This document shows, in pieces, positions 17,496 to 25,758 of a DNA stretch of 64,000 nucleotides. A program made the translations under genes and the position numbers. Origin of the DNA: Gemmatimonadota bacterium (GTDB lineage: Bacteria > Gemmatimonadota > Gemmatimonadetes > Gemmatimonadales > Gemmatimonadaceae); NCBI GenBank assembly GCA_026387915.1, contig JAPLKS010000020.1, positions 62,001 through 126,000 of the forward strand, given 5' to 3'. The number at the start of each line of letters is the position of its first letter. The first letter of the stretch is position 1. The notes beneath the pieces were generated by a model. It saw only the letters and a list, made by a program, of their open reading frames with translations. It had not been told where the DNA came from and made no database searches.

Positions 17496-17628
17496 CCCGG
17501 AGACTATGCGATGAAGCCCTGCAGCAACTCCGCTACTATTATATCGCGGCGACAGCTCCGCTGATGCCTGCGGAATGCTAACGGTCGTCCTCCTCTTCTC
17601 TCCCCGTCTTATTCTCGTGCGGTAGCCG

Positions 17629-18609
17629 ATGCCTGAACTGGAATCCGGATTTCGCCCTGCGTGGTGGCTCCCAGGTCCCCATCTCCCAACAATTTGGGGG
17701 AAACTCGGCCGACGGCGTCCTACGGTGCACGACCGGCTTGAGCGCCTGACCACCCCCGATGGCGATCACATCACCCTGGTGCGAATGGGGCAGGCACGCC
17801 CCGGTGTTCCCCACCTCCTCGTGCTTCACGGACTGGAGGGCAAGGTCAATGCGAAGTACGCACACGGCCTGCTCGACGAAGCGCGAGCGAGGGGATGGAG
17901 TGGTGATCTCATGATGTTCCGGTCGTGTGACGGCGAGATCAACGCGGCGCGGCGGTTTTACCACTCCGGCGAGACGACCGACATCGATTTCGTGATTCGC
18001 GCACTGATCGCCCAAGAGCCAGCGCTACATCTCGTGCTCTGCGGTGTTTCACTTGGCGGCAATGTCACGCTCAAGTGGCTTGGCGAGCAGGGCTCGTCAC
18101 TGCCGCAGCAGGTGAAGCGGGCCGCTGCCGTGAGTGTGCCGTACGACCTAGAGGCCGGCGCCGTCTTTATGGAGAAGGGGTTTGCCCGCCGATATGTCCA
18201 ACACTTCCTCGACACGCTCACGGAAAAGGCGCTCAAGAAGCTCGCGCTTCACCCTGGGCTCTTTGACAAAGAACGACTGTTAGCTGCACGCACATTTCGT
18301 GACTTTGACGACCTTATCACCGGTCCCTTGCACGGATTTATCGATGCGCACGATTACTACACAAAATCGAGTTCGATCGGGTTTCTTGACGGGGTGGCGG
18401 TAGACACCCTCCTGCTCAACTCCAAAGATGACCCATTCCTTCCTATTTCAGTCTTGGAAAAGGTACGGAAAATCGGTGCCTCAAACACGCGCCTTCATAT
18501 TGAGTTTTCGCAACGAGGTGGGCATGTGGGCTGGGTGGAAGGACAACCATGGAACCAGCGCTATTACATGGAAGAAAGAGTGATCGAGTGGCTCTCTGGG
18601 GTGAAGTAA
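17629..18609 (+). CDS. YheT-like alpha/beta hydrolase
   Basis: This 326-aa protein matches the YheT/EMB8 branch of alpha/beta hydrolases. The N-terminal FRPAWWLPGPHLPTIWGKL block is characteristic of the branch. HGLEGK forms the oxyanion region, GVSLGGN carries the nucleophilic serine, DDPFLP the acid and RGGHVGWVEG the histidine. It is cytoplasmic with no signal peptide. Natural substrates of YheT proteins are poorly defined; eukaryotic relatives act on lipids. The ATG at 17629 begins the conserved N-terminus. Confidence 0.9.
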   Translation: MPELESGFRPAWWLPGPHLPTIWGKLGRRRPTVHDRLERLTTPDGDHITLVRMGQARPGVPHLLVLHGLEGKVNAKYAHGLLDEARARGWSGDLMMFRSCDGEINAARRFYHSGETTDIDFVIRALIAQEPALHLVLCGVSLGGNVTLKWLGEQGSSLPQQVKRAAAVSVPYDLEAGAVFMEKGFARRYVQHFLDTLTEKALKKLALHPGLFDKERLLAARTFRDFDDLITGPLHGFIDAHDYYTKSSSIGFLDGVAVDTLLLNSKDDPFLPISVLEKVRKIGASNTRLHIEFSQRGGHVGWVEGQPWNQRYYMEERVIEWLSGVK

Positions 18610-18801
18610 GTCTTTGGCTTTCATTGCAAGCACCGTGCGCCTCATAGTTGTGCTAACAGCATACCAATAAAGAAGATACCTGTGATTGTTGCATGATATT
18701 AAGGCGATACTCCATGGCCATCGACTTGATGAAACAGTGGCGATGAGAATGAGTATCAATCTCGACAGTGACTGTTGCAGGGGTGCATGAGGGGTACTGA
18801 A

Positions 18802-18832
18802 ATAAATAAATATACTTAGTATATCTATTTAT
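18802..18832. promoter_or_regulatory. 31-bp imperfect palindrome overlapping a start codon (operator candidate)
   Basis: Two 14-nt arms (18802-18815 and 18819-18832) flank a TTA centre; 13 of 14 positions pair, with the core ATATAC-TTA-GTATAT perfect. The right arm runs into the ATG at 18831, and a TATACT hexamer at 18811-18816 could serve as a -10 element, giving a very short leader. This is the layout of a self-repressed DNA-binding protein. The preceding spacer from 18610 shows nothing else I can support. Confidence 0.55.
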
Positions 18833-19457
18833 GACTCTCGCTCAACTCGCGATCGCCTCGCGATCTTCCGTTGCTTGGCTCAACAACGCGAGGCGACTCA
18901 CCGGTCGCCGAATCCACCGCACGCCTAACGGGGCTCGGTGGTGGGGAATGATCCGGATACTCAATAGCGAGCTCGGAATTTCGCTCGGTTCTTCTGTGAT
19001 ACTGGCTGACACCATCCTTGGCGCACCCCACACCACGCACCGGGTACGCATTGCCGCCAGTACAGACCACTCCGTTGCGCTTCATTTCGACCTTGAGCGG
19101 TTCCACTCCACGGCTAATGCGGCCCTCGCCGCAGCCCTTGCCTTCTCGCAGCCGAAGTCGCGAGGGCGCCCCAAGCGGGCGAGCGCCGAGCGCGCACGTC
19201 CGCGAATGGCCCCAATCTCAGATGTATGGGTGATCCGCGTTGAGGATTCGCCGGCGGCACTAGAGCGGCTCTCCCATCACCTAAAGGAGTGGGGAGCCTA
19301 CCCTCGCGGCATTGAAGGTGGGCTCCCATTCATCATGGACGCGGCCACCCTCAAGGCCGTGCCAAGGCTCGCACTCTCAACAACCGAGAAAGGGCCAATC
19401 GACGTGCTGGTGACGGGGCCTTCGCCGCTCGGAGACCCCGTACCACAACCTCTTTAG
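18831..19457 (+). CDS. Uncharacterised protein with HTH-like N-terminus and AT-hook-like motif
   Basis: I do not recognise a named family. Residues 1-30 (TLAQLAIASRSSVAWLNNARRLTGRRI) look like a helix-turn-helix. A basic segment around residue 104, SRGRPKRAS, contains the RGRPKR core of an AT-hook. The C-terminal part (DSPAALERLSHHLKEWGAY...GLPFIMD...STTEKGPIDVLV) resembles the second half of minimal nucleotidyltransferase-like domains, where a T..G.vDll block is common, but the catalytic DxD equivalent reads DVWVIR. This likeness is weak and from memory. The AT-rich palindrome over the start codon suits an AT-hook DNA binder that represses itself. The gene ends in a 4-nt overlap with the convergent phosphoesterase. 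Confidence 0.6.
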   Translation: MTLAQLAIASRSSVAWLNNARRLTGRRIHRTPNGARWWGMIRILNSELGISLGSSVILADTILGAPHTTHRVRIAASTDHSVALHFDLERFHSTANAALAAALAFSQPKSRGRPKRASAERARPRMAPISDVWVIRVEDSPAALERLSHHLKEWGAYPRGIEGGLPFIMDAATLKAVPRLALSTTEKGPIDVLVTGPSPLGDPVPQPL

Positions 19458-22264
19458 CGGCGCTTCGTTGGTGCGCGCGGAGCGCGCGGCGCGGCTGGCG
19501 CTACCTCGCGGCGGCGCTCCACGTCTTCCCGCTGCTCATCGTCTAGATCGGAGCTCAACGGAAAGAAGACCGACCGACGAACGCCAGGGAACGGTGTCCC
19601 CCAGCCCCGCGCGTCGTGCCAAAGAATTTCATTCAGCCGGTCCGATGGCGCGGCATCTGGCTCACGAAAATTCATCTTTCCACTCGCCAGCGCGGCCTTT
19701 CGTTGCTCCGCGGCGTTCGGACCCTTGATGGCCCCAACCTTCACGTTTGTTTCGTGGAGACTCTGCGTGGGCATCAATGCCGAATACGGCGTGAAGTCTG
19801 GCTTTTCTGCCGGTGCCAAAAAACTGGCCCGCATCGGGTTCGCCACGAGATCAAACATTGAAAGCGCCGGTAATCCGAGCATCAACTCAATGGTTTTTAC
19901 CATCGACGGCTGGCCGTAGAACGTGCTGTCAATCACGCCACGCCTAGCCCACGGACTCGCCACCAAGGCCACTGTGCGGTGGCCATCTATATGATCAACG
20001 CCATTCTGGGCATCATCCTCGACCACGAGAATCGCCATGGAGGGCCAGAAGCTCGAGTGGCTCAACGCCTCGACAATCTTCCCGAGCGCCAGATCGTTGT
20101 CGGCCACACACGCTTTCGGCGTACACCATCCGGCGCGCGTCCCCACCGTGTGATCACTCGGCAACACCATCATCACGAGATTCGGCATCTGTTTTGCCGT
20201 TTCCCATTCCTTGAGGTGCTCAAGCACCACGTCGGCCTTCACCACATCAGGCACTTCAAGCGTCCACCCTGGGTATTCGCGCACCAACGCGCGGTCCAGT
20301 GATGGGATCTCGCTCGTCGTTCGATACATCCCTCGCAGCGCATCTCGAAAGAACGCAGGGCGATGGGGCTGCGAGTCTCGGTACTGTTCCAGTAAGCGAG
20401 TGCGAACGCTGCTGACGGAATCGCGCGGCGAGGGAGCGTACTCGCCAAAAACAGAAACCGTCTTGCCCTTCGCCTGCGCTGCCTCCCACAAAAATCCACC
20501 CGAACTGTACGCGAGGGGATCGTTCCCTTCACTTGGATAGCTGCGTCCAAAATACAGCGGCCAGTAGGGATACTCCGTTTCGTTCGCCTGCGTCAGCCAC
20601 TGGTGTCCGTCAGCGCTATTGCCGCCTGTCGCAAAGAAATGATCCAAGAGCACGAATTGCTCTGAGAGCGCGTGCGCATTCGGGGTAACATCGCGCCCAT
20701 ACATTGTGAGATTGGCGTCGCTTGCGCCCTTGCCCATATCACCGAGCACCTGATCGTACGTCCGGTTCTCGCGAATCACGTACACGACATGCGAGACGCG
20801 GCTTGCTTCGTCGGGACGTTCTGGCACGGGTTGCGCCGCAAGACCGCGACGTGGCGTCACGTCGACCGCCGCATCGCGGGCGAGTGACAGCCGATTGTTC
20901 TGTGCCACCGAGGTGGTGTACGCGGCAAGTTCCGCTGCGGCCGGCACGGAAATCACATTCACAGATCCACGATTCGCGTGAACAAATCCGCCGCGTTTTC
21001 CGGGATGACCTGAGGTTTCGCCGAGGCCGGATCCAACACCGAGCAGTGTGCCGACGGCGAGCGTCGTGCCGTCCGCACTCACGTCAACGGCGTTGGGATA
21101 CCAACCGGTTGGGATCAAGCCGCGGAGGACGGCACGGTCTGTGGTTCCTGCCGACACATCAAAAACAGCCACAGCATTAATGCCACCGAGCGCCACGTAG
21201 AGCGAGGCGCCATTCGGTGCGAGGGCGACGGCCGTAGGGGCGAGGCCGATTTTGCGTTCATGAAACGGTGACACGCGAATCGTTCCGCGCACCGCGTTGG
21301 TGCGCGTATCCACAACGGTGATGTCATCCGAGTTGCCGTTCGCGATGTAGAGGAGATTGCGCGCCTTGTCCCAGGCGATGCCGGTTGGATGAAGACCCGC
21401 CATCAGTGTGTGGGTGGTTTGCATTCGGTTGAGGTCAACCCGCACCGCCGATCCACGAACCGCAATTCCGCGCGCATCCACTCGCACACGCTCGATGCGT
21501 GGATCGCAACACTGCGTGGCGGCTCTGTCACGCGACGTTGGTTTGTCGCCGCCGAACACCGTCACCCAAGCCGTCGAGCCGTCATCACTGATCACGGCGG
21601 CAATCGGCAGCACTCCGAGTGATACGGCGCCGAGCAACGCGCCATCATCCGCGTCGACAATCGCCAGCCGGTCATTTGCCGGCAATGGCACGACCACTGG
21701 CCGGTGGCCCGTCGCATTTTTGGTGCGTGCAACCGCTGGCGCGCCAGCCATATAGTCGCCCACTGATCCAGAACTGAATACACGGGGGGCAGGGAGTTGT
21801 GTTTCTGGCTTTGGCGTAGCGTTGCCGGTTGTCACGCCAGGGCGCGTGAACCCTGCGAGTTGCGCGATAACCTTCGCGCTCGCTGGAACTGCGGTTCCTG
21901 GAAGCCGCGATGTGGCCAGTGTTCCTGGCAGCTTCCCAACGGACGAGACGTATGCACGGCGCGTCGATGGGTCATAGGCGACCCCCTGTACGCCAGGGCG
22001 ACCATCAAAATCTCCGCGCGCGACGAGTTTATTGTCTCGCCAACTCATTAGATACGCGCCACCTTGGCTCGCGATCCACACCTCCGACGGTGTGTCGCCA
22101 AATCGTACACCATAGACACGGTCTTCGAACACGCTTTGCACGCCAGCCGGCGTGACGCGCTGAGCAGTGGCAATGACGCCAGAATCGGGAACGGAGCGCC
22201 GAGGCTGCGGAGGCACGGGGGTCGCGGCAGCGGCCTGAAAAAGCATAAGTGCAAGAGAAATCAT
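19454..22264 (-). CDS. Secreted beta-propeller plus phosphoesterase (acid phosphatase/PLC-like) protein
   Basis: The 936-aa protein has a short signal peptide (MISLALMLFQAAAA). Residues about 40-480 form YVTN/NHL-type propeller blades, for example NLLYIANGNSDDITVVDTRT and APNGASLYVALGGINAVAVFD. The C-terminal phosphoesterase domain (about 500-850) starts at VVYVIRENRTYDQVLGDM and continues with DHFFATGGNSADGHQW, the region that binds metal in the AcpA/phospholipase C superfamily. The tail is basic and alanine/proline-rich. It is likely periplasmic or extracellular; the substrate could be phosphomonoesters or phospholipids. It is divergent from the dienelactone hydrolase gene with a 198-nt spacer. 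Confidence 0.87.
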   Translation of the reverse strand: MISLALMLFQAAAATPVPPQPRRSVPDSGVIATAQRVTPAGVQSVFEDRVYGVRFGDTPSEVWIASQGGAYLMSWRDNKLVARGDFDGRPGVQGVAYDPSTRRAYVSSVGKLPGTLATSRLPGTAVPASAKVIAQLAGFTRPGVTTGNATPKPETQLPAPRVFSSGSVGDYMAGAPAVARTKNATGHRPVVVPLPANDRLAIVDADDGALLGAVSLGVLPIAAVISDDGSTAWVTVFGGDKPTSRDRAATQCCDPRIERVRVDARGIAVRGSAVRVDLNRMQTTHTLMAGLHPTGIAWDKARNLLYIANGNSDDITVVDTRTNAVRGTIRVSPFHERKIGLAPTAVALAPNGASLYVALGGINAVAVFDVSAGTTDRAVLRGLIPTGWYPNAVDVSADGTTLAVGTLLGVGSGLGETSGHPGKRGGFVHANRGSVNVISVPAAAELAAYTTSVAQNNRLSLARDAAVDVTPRRGLAAQPVPERPDEASRVSHVVYVIRENRTYDQVLGDMGKGASDANLTMYGRDVTPNAHALSEQFVLLDHFFATGGNSADGHQWLTQANETEYPYWPLYFGRSYPSEGNDPLAYSSGGFLWEAAQAKGKTVSVFGEYAPSPRDSVSSVRTRLLEQYRDSQPHRPAFFRDALRGMYRTTSEIPSLDRALVREYPGWTLEVPDVVKADVVLEHLKEWETAKQMPNLVMMVLPSDHTVGTRAGWCTPKACVADNDLALGKIVEALSHSSFWPSMAILVVEDDAQNGVDHIDGHRTVALVASPWARRGVIDSTFYGQPSMVKTIELMLGLPALSMFDLVANPMRASFLAPAEKPDFTPYSALMPTQSLHETNVKVGAIKGPNAAEQRKAALASGKMNFREPDAAPSDRLNEILWHDARGWGTPFPGVRRSVFFPLSSDLDDEQREDVERRREVAPAAPRAPRAPTKRR

Positions 22265-22462
22265 GCCCCAACGATACAGCGACAGCTGAGTTCTGCACGA
22301 GCCCTAAGGTCACGACTGTGTTTCGGCCACCGAGGGTTCGGCGGCCTTCGGTTTTGCCGCGAACTGGCTCCCGCCCACAAGCGTTCCGTTGACGCTGGGT
22401 GCGAGTTCGTGCATCATCGTGAGTACCCTATCATCCGGTTTCCCCCAACCGAGGAGTTTCTG

Positions 22463-23500
22463 ATGTCCCTTCGCTCTGTCGCTCTGTTTATTGCCGTCGC
22501 GTTTGCCTCCGCTTGCTCCGTTCAGCGCTGGCAACCATCGAAGTCCTCGGCAATGGATGAGCACATGTCCCATATGACCGCGGTGGACATGGCCGCAGGC
22601 TCGGGCGCAGCTCGCGCAAACACAGCGGCGCCTCAGGGAACCCCAGGGTTGCCAGCAAGCGCCGCGACGGCCGCCGCACGCGTATCGGGTTCCCCGCGCC
22701 ACGCCGAATGGGTGAAAATCGCGTGGGAGCCGGGATCCAGCGACTCCCTGATGGCGTGGATTGTGTACCCGATGACGAAGACCAAGGCGCCGGTCGTCGT
22801 CGTCGTGCACGAAATTTTTGGCCTTTCCACTTGGGTTCGGTCTGTGGCCGACCAGTTTGCCGCCGAGGGGTTCATTGCCATCGCCCCCGACCTGAACTCA
22901 CGGGTGCGTGGCGGACCGAGCACCACCGAACTGTCTTCGGATTCGGCGCGCAAGTTGATCGCGGGCGTCAACTTCACCGATCGCAACAAGGGCATTTCCG
23001 CCGTGGCCGCGTACGCCATGAGCCAACCAAGTGCAGAAGCGCGCTATGGCGTGGTCGGCTATTGCTGGGGCGGTTCAACCGCATTCGGCCACGCGGTCTA
23101 TAACGGCAAGGGGCTACGCGCTGCGGTCGCCTTCTATGGACTGCCGTTTACGCGCCCCCTCACCGACTCGACAGGGAAGGCCGTGGGCGTCGAAGTGATC
23201 GCCGATTCACTCGCGAAGATTACCGTTCCCATGATGTTGCTGAACGGCTCCGCCGATCAGCGGATCGCGGCGGCGATGCCGGAGTTAGAGGCCAAGATGA
23301 AGGCGCTCAAAAAGGACTACCTCGGCAAGAACTACGAAGGCGCCGTGCACGGTTTCCTTCGCGCTCAGGACGATGGGCCTGCTCCGGGACAGCAGGCAAG
23401 TGCAGCTACGCAGGCCGCACAGGCAGCGAACCTCGCGGCCACCAAGGACGCGTGGCCGCTCACCGTCTCATTCTTTAAGAAGCACCTCAGTTCGAAGTAG
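22463..23500 (+). CDS. Dienelactone hydrolase family protein, lipoprotein-type leader
   Basis: This 345-aa alpha/beta hydrolase starts at ATG 22463, ten nucleotides after a GAGGAG ribosome binding site; the frame upstream is open but non-coding in character. The leader MSLRSVALFIAVAFASAC fits a lipobox ending in Cys18. The hydrolase domain (about 80-345) has VVVHEIFGLSTWVR, the nucleophile motif GYCWGG with cysteine as in dienelactone hydrolase, and GAVHGF with the catalytic histidine. Between leader and domain lies an Ala/Met-rich linker. The substrate is not predictable; the exported location differs from classical cytoplasmic ClcD enzymes. Its end overlaps the convergent small gene by 14 nt. 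Confidence 0.88.
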   Translation: MSLRSVALFIAVAFASACSVQRWQPSKSSAMDEHMSHMTAVDMAAGSGAARANTAAPQGTPGLPASAATAAARVSGSPRHAEWVKIAWEPGSSDSLMAWIVYPMTKTKAPVVVVVHEIFGLSTWVRSVADQFAAEGFIAIAPDLNSRVRGGPSTTELSSDSARKLIAGVNFTDRNKGISAVAAYAMSQPSAEARYGVVGYCWGGSTAFGHAVYNGKGLRAAVAFYGLPFTRPLTDSTGKAVGVEVIADSLAKITVPMMLLNGSADQRIAAAMPELEAKMKALKKDYLGKNYEGAVHGFLRAQDDGPAPGQQASAATQAAQAANLAATKDAWPLTVSFFKKHLSSK

Positions 23501-23798
23501 TCTCGCCGGCGCCGCGCGCGCCGCGCACGAAGACTTCGATCCACTCAGGCCAATTGCCGCTTAAGTCAAAAAAATCCTCAAAGTGCACTAACCCTGCCGT
23601 CTCGAAGGCGGCAAGGAGTGCATCGAACCCCGCATCGTCAAACACCGGACCGATAGCAATCAGCGGTCCTTCGACGCGAAACTCCTCGTCGGTGAGGGTG
23701 AGCGCGCGATCAACGTCGGCGCGGGTAAACCCGGTGCGCTCGAACGCTTCTTTGCGGACAAGCAGGGTTGGGGCGCTGTTGGTAAGTGAAAGTGGCAT
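23487..23798 (-). CDS. Small acidic hypothetical protein
   Basis: The predicted 103-aa product from ATG 23798 is MPLSLTNSAPTLLV..., with acidic stretches (FDDAGFDALLAAFETAGLVHFEDFFDL) and a short tail. I recognise no domain, and it has no signal peptide or membrane segment. The codon-position pattern looks coding and it fits neatly between the convergent dienelactone hydrolase gene and the divergent mnmG. An in-frame GTG/ATG further upstream would overlap mnmG and is less likely. Confidence 0.6.
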   Translation of the reverse strand: MPLSLTNSAPTLLVRKEAFERTGFTRADVDRALTLTDEEFRVEGPLIAIGPVFDDAGFDALLAAFETAGLVHFEDFFDLSGNWPEWIEVFVRGARGAGETTSN

Positions 23799-23821
23799 GC
23801 GCGCACGATAGCTTTCCGGTA

Positions 23822-25732
23822 ATGAACGCCACAAGGTACGAAGCACAATTTGACGTTGTTGTGATCGGCGGCGGCCACGCGGGAACCGAGGCCGCCGTCG
23901 CGGCGGCGCGGTCGGGAGCGGCGGTCGCACTCATTACCAGCACCGTCGAAACGATTGGCCAGCTGTCGTGTAACCCGGCCATCGGCGGCGTTGCCAAAGG
24001 GACGGTGGTGCGCGAAGTGGACGCCTTTGGCGGCGTGATGGCCCGCGCAACCGACCTCGCCACTATTCAGTTCCGCATGCTCAACCGCGGCAAGGGTCCG
24101 GCGGTCTGGGCCCCGCGTGCGCAGTGCGACCGTGGTCTGTATCGGCGCGCCGTGCGTGGACTTGTCGAAGCTCAGCCAGGCGTCTCCGTGGTGCAGGGCA
24201 CCGTGCAGCGCTTGCTCTTCGAGGCCGGCGGTTCGACGGTCTGCGGCGTCGAGACTCTCGAGGGGCGTTGTTTCGGAGCGCGCGCCGTCGTTATTACCAC
24301 CGGCACCTTTCTTCGCGGTCGTATCCACATTGGCACGGAGACTCGTGTCGCTGGTGGACGTGCTGGGGAAGCGGCAACCACGCACCTCGCGGAACAGCTC
24401 GCCGAGATTGGTCTTACGGTCGAACGATTCAAAACCGGTACGCCGCCCAGAATCGATGGGCGGTCGGTGAATTATTCCGTGCTCCAGCAACAGGACAGCG
24501 AGCTCGCCGACTTCCGATACCACTGGTCGTTGTTCTCGGGGGATCGCGTCGGCCAGCATAACGATCCGCCGTTGCCGCAACTGCCCTGTTGGATCGCCTT
24601 TGCCGAAGCTCCAACCAAGGCGATTGTCGCCGCGCACATTAATGAGTCCGCGATGTACGGTGGCGCCATCGGCGCCCGTGGCCCGCGGTATTGCCCGTCC
24701 ATCGAAGACAAAATTGTGCGCTTTCCGGACGCTGAACGACACCAGTTGTTCCTAGAACCCGAAGGGCTCGACACGCACGAACTGTACGTCAACGGGCTAT
24801 CGACGTCGCTCCCGGCTGCCGTCCAGATTGAAATGTTGCGCTCGGTCACCGGCCTCGAGCGCGTCGAGATGACGCGCGCCGGATACGCGATTGAGTACGA
24901 CTATTATCCGCCAACGCAGTTGCGTGCGAGCCTCGAAGTGCGCGCCATTGCCGGATTGTTCTTTGCCGGACAGATCAACGGAACGACCGGATACGAAGAG
25001 GCTGCGGGGCAGGGAGTGATGGCCGGCATCAATGCCGCCGCTCGAGCGCTTGGCCGTGAACCGTTGATCCTTGGCCGCGAAACGTCTTACATCGGTGTGT
25101 TAATCGACGACCTCGTGACCCGAGGGGTTGATGAACCATACCGGTTGTTCACCTCTCGCTCGGAATTCCGTCTCACGGTGCGACAGGACAACGCGGTGCG
25201 ACGGCTCGCCTCTGTGGGAGTGGCGCGCGGAATGTTCACCGACATCGAACGGCAGACCATTACCGATCGACTGGACGCGGAAGACCGCGCACTTGTCTTG
25301 TCGCGCGAAACGAGTGTACGGCCGGAGCAGGTGTCCGCGTTACTGGAAGCCGGTGGCTCGACGGCGCTCCCACACGCCATGCGCGTTTCTGAAATTGCAA
25401 AACGCAACGGCGTGAGCCTTGCCGCACTGTTCGCGGCGGTCGAGGTGGGAGCCTCGCTCCCACGCGAGGTGCTCGACACGGTCGAGCTTGAACTTAAATA
25501 CGACGGCTATTTTGCGCGTGAGCGTGTGGCCGCCGATCGACTGCGTCGCATGGCGCAGTTTCCGCTTCCGCCGGATGCCGTGTACGAATCCATGCGATCC
25601 CTATCGATGGAGTCGCGACAGAAACTCGCCGTTCGGCGCCCAACTACTCTGGCGCAGGCGGCTAACATACCGGGCGTCAGTCCGAGCGATCTCCAGAACC
25701 TCATCATGGAGATTGAACGATCGCGCGGCTAA
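23822..25732 (+). CDS. mnmG: tRNA uridine-5-carboxymethylaminomethyl modification enzyme MnmG
   Basis: MnmG (GidA) with MnmE installs the carboxymethylaminomethyl group on U34 of tRNAs, using FAD, NADH and methylene-THF. The 636-aa product has the dinucleotide fold VVVIGGGHAGTEAA at its N-terminus. It also has the family blocks CNPAIGGVAKG, LNRGKGPAVWAPRAQCD, LKTGTPPR-like FKTGTPPRIDGRSV, and GLFFAGQINGTTGYEEAAGQG. The GidA-associated helical C-domain ends near NIPGVSPSDLQNL. I chose ATG at 23822 because it directly precedes the FAD fold. Its partner mnmE lies about 29 kb away, whereas rsmG, which often follows mnmG, is absent. Confidence 0.97.
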   Translation: MNATRYEAQFDVVVIGGGHAGTEAAVAAARSGAAVALITSTVETIGQLSCNPAIGGVAKGTVVREVDAFGGVMARATDLATIQFRMLNRGKGPAVWAPRAQCDRGLYRRAVRGLVEAQPGVSVVQGTVQRLLFEAGGSTVCGVETLEGRCFGARAVVITTGTFLRGRIHIGTETRVAGGRAGEAATTHLAEQLAEIGLTVERFKTGTPPRIDGRSVNYSVLQQQDSELADFRYHWSLFSGDRVGQHNDPPLPQLPCWIAFAEAPTKAIVAAHINESAMYGGAIGARGPRYCPSIEDKIVRFPDAERHQLFLEPEGLDTHELYVNGLSTSLPAAVQIEMLRSVTGLERVEMTRAGYAIEYDYYPPTQLRASLEVRAIAGLFFAGQINGTTGYEEAAGQGVMAGINAAARALGREPLILGRETSYIGVLIDDLVTRGVDEPYRLFTSRSEFRLTVRQDNAVRRLASVGVARGMFTDIERQTITDRLDAEDRALVLSRETSVRPEQVSALLEAGGSTALPHAMRVSEIAKRNGVSLAALFAAVEVGASLPREVLDTVELELKYDGYFARERVAADRLRRMAQFPLPPDAVYESMRSLSMESRQKLAVRRPTTLAQAANIPGVSPSDLQNLIMEIERSRG

Positions 25733-25758
25733 TCGCCGTTGTCCTCGCGCTCCTGGGC

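Noticed and set aside
22064-22462. N-terminal extension of the dienelactone hydrolase frame
   Set aside because: It overlaps the divergent phosphoesterase gene and lacks coding character; a good ribosome binding site and lipoprotein leader support the start at 22463.
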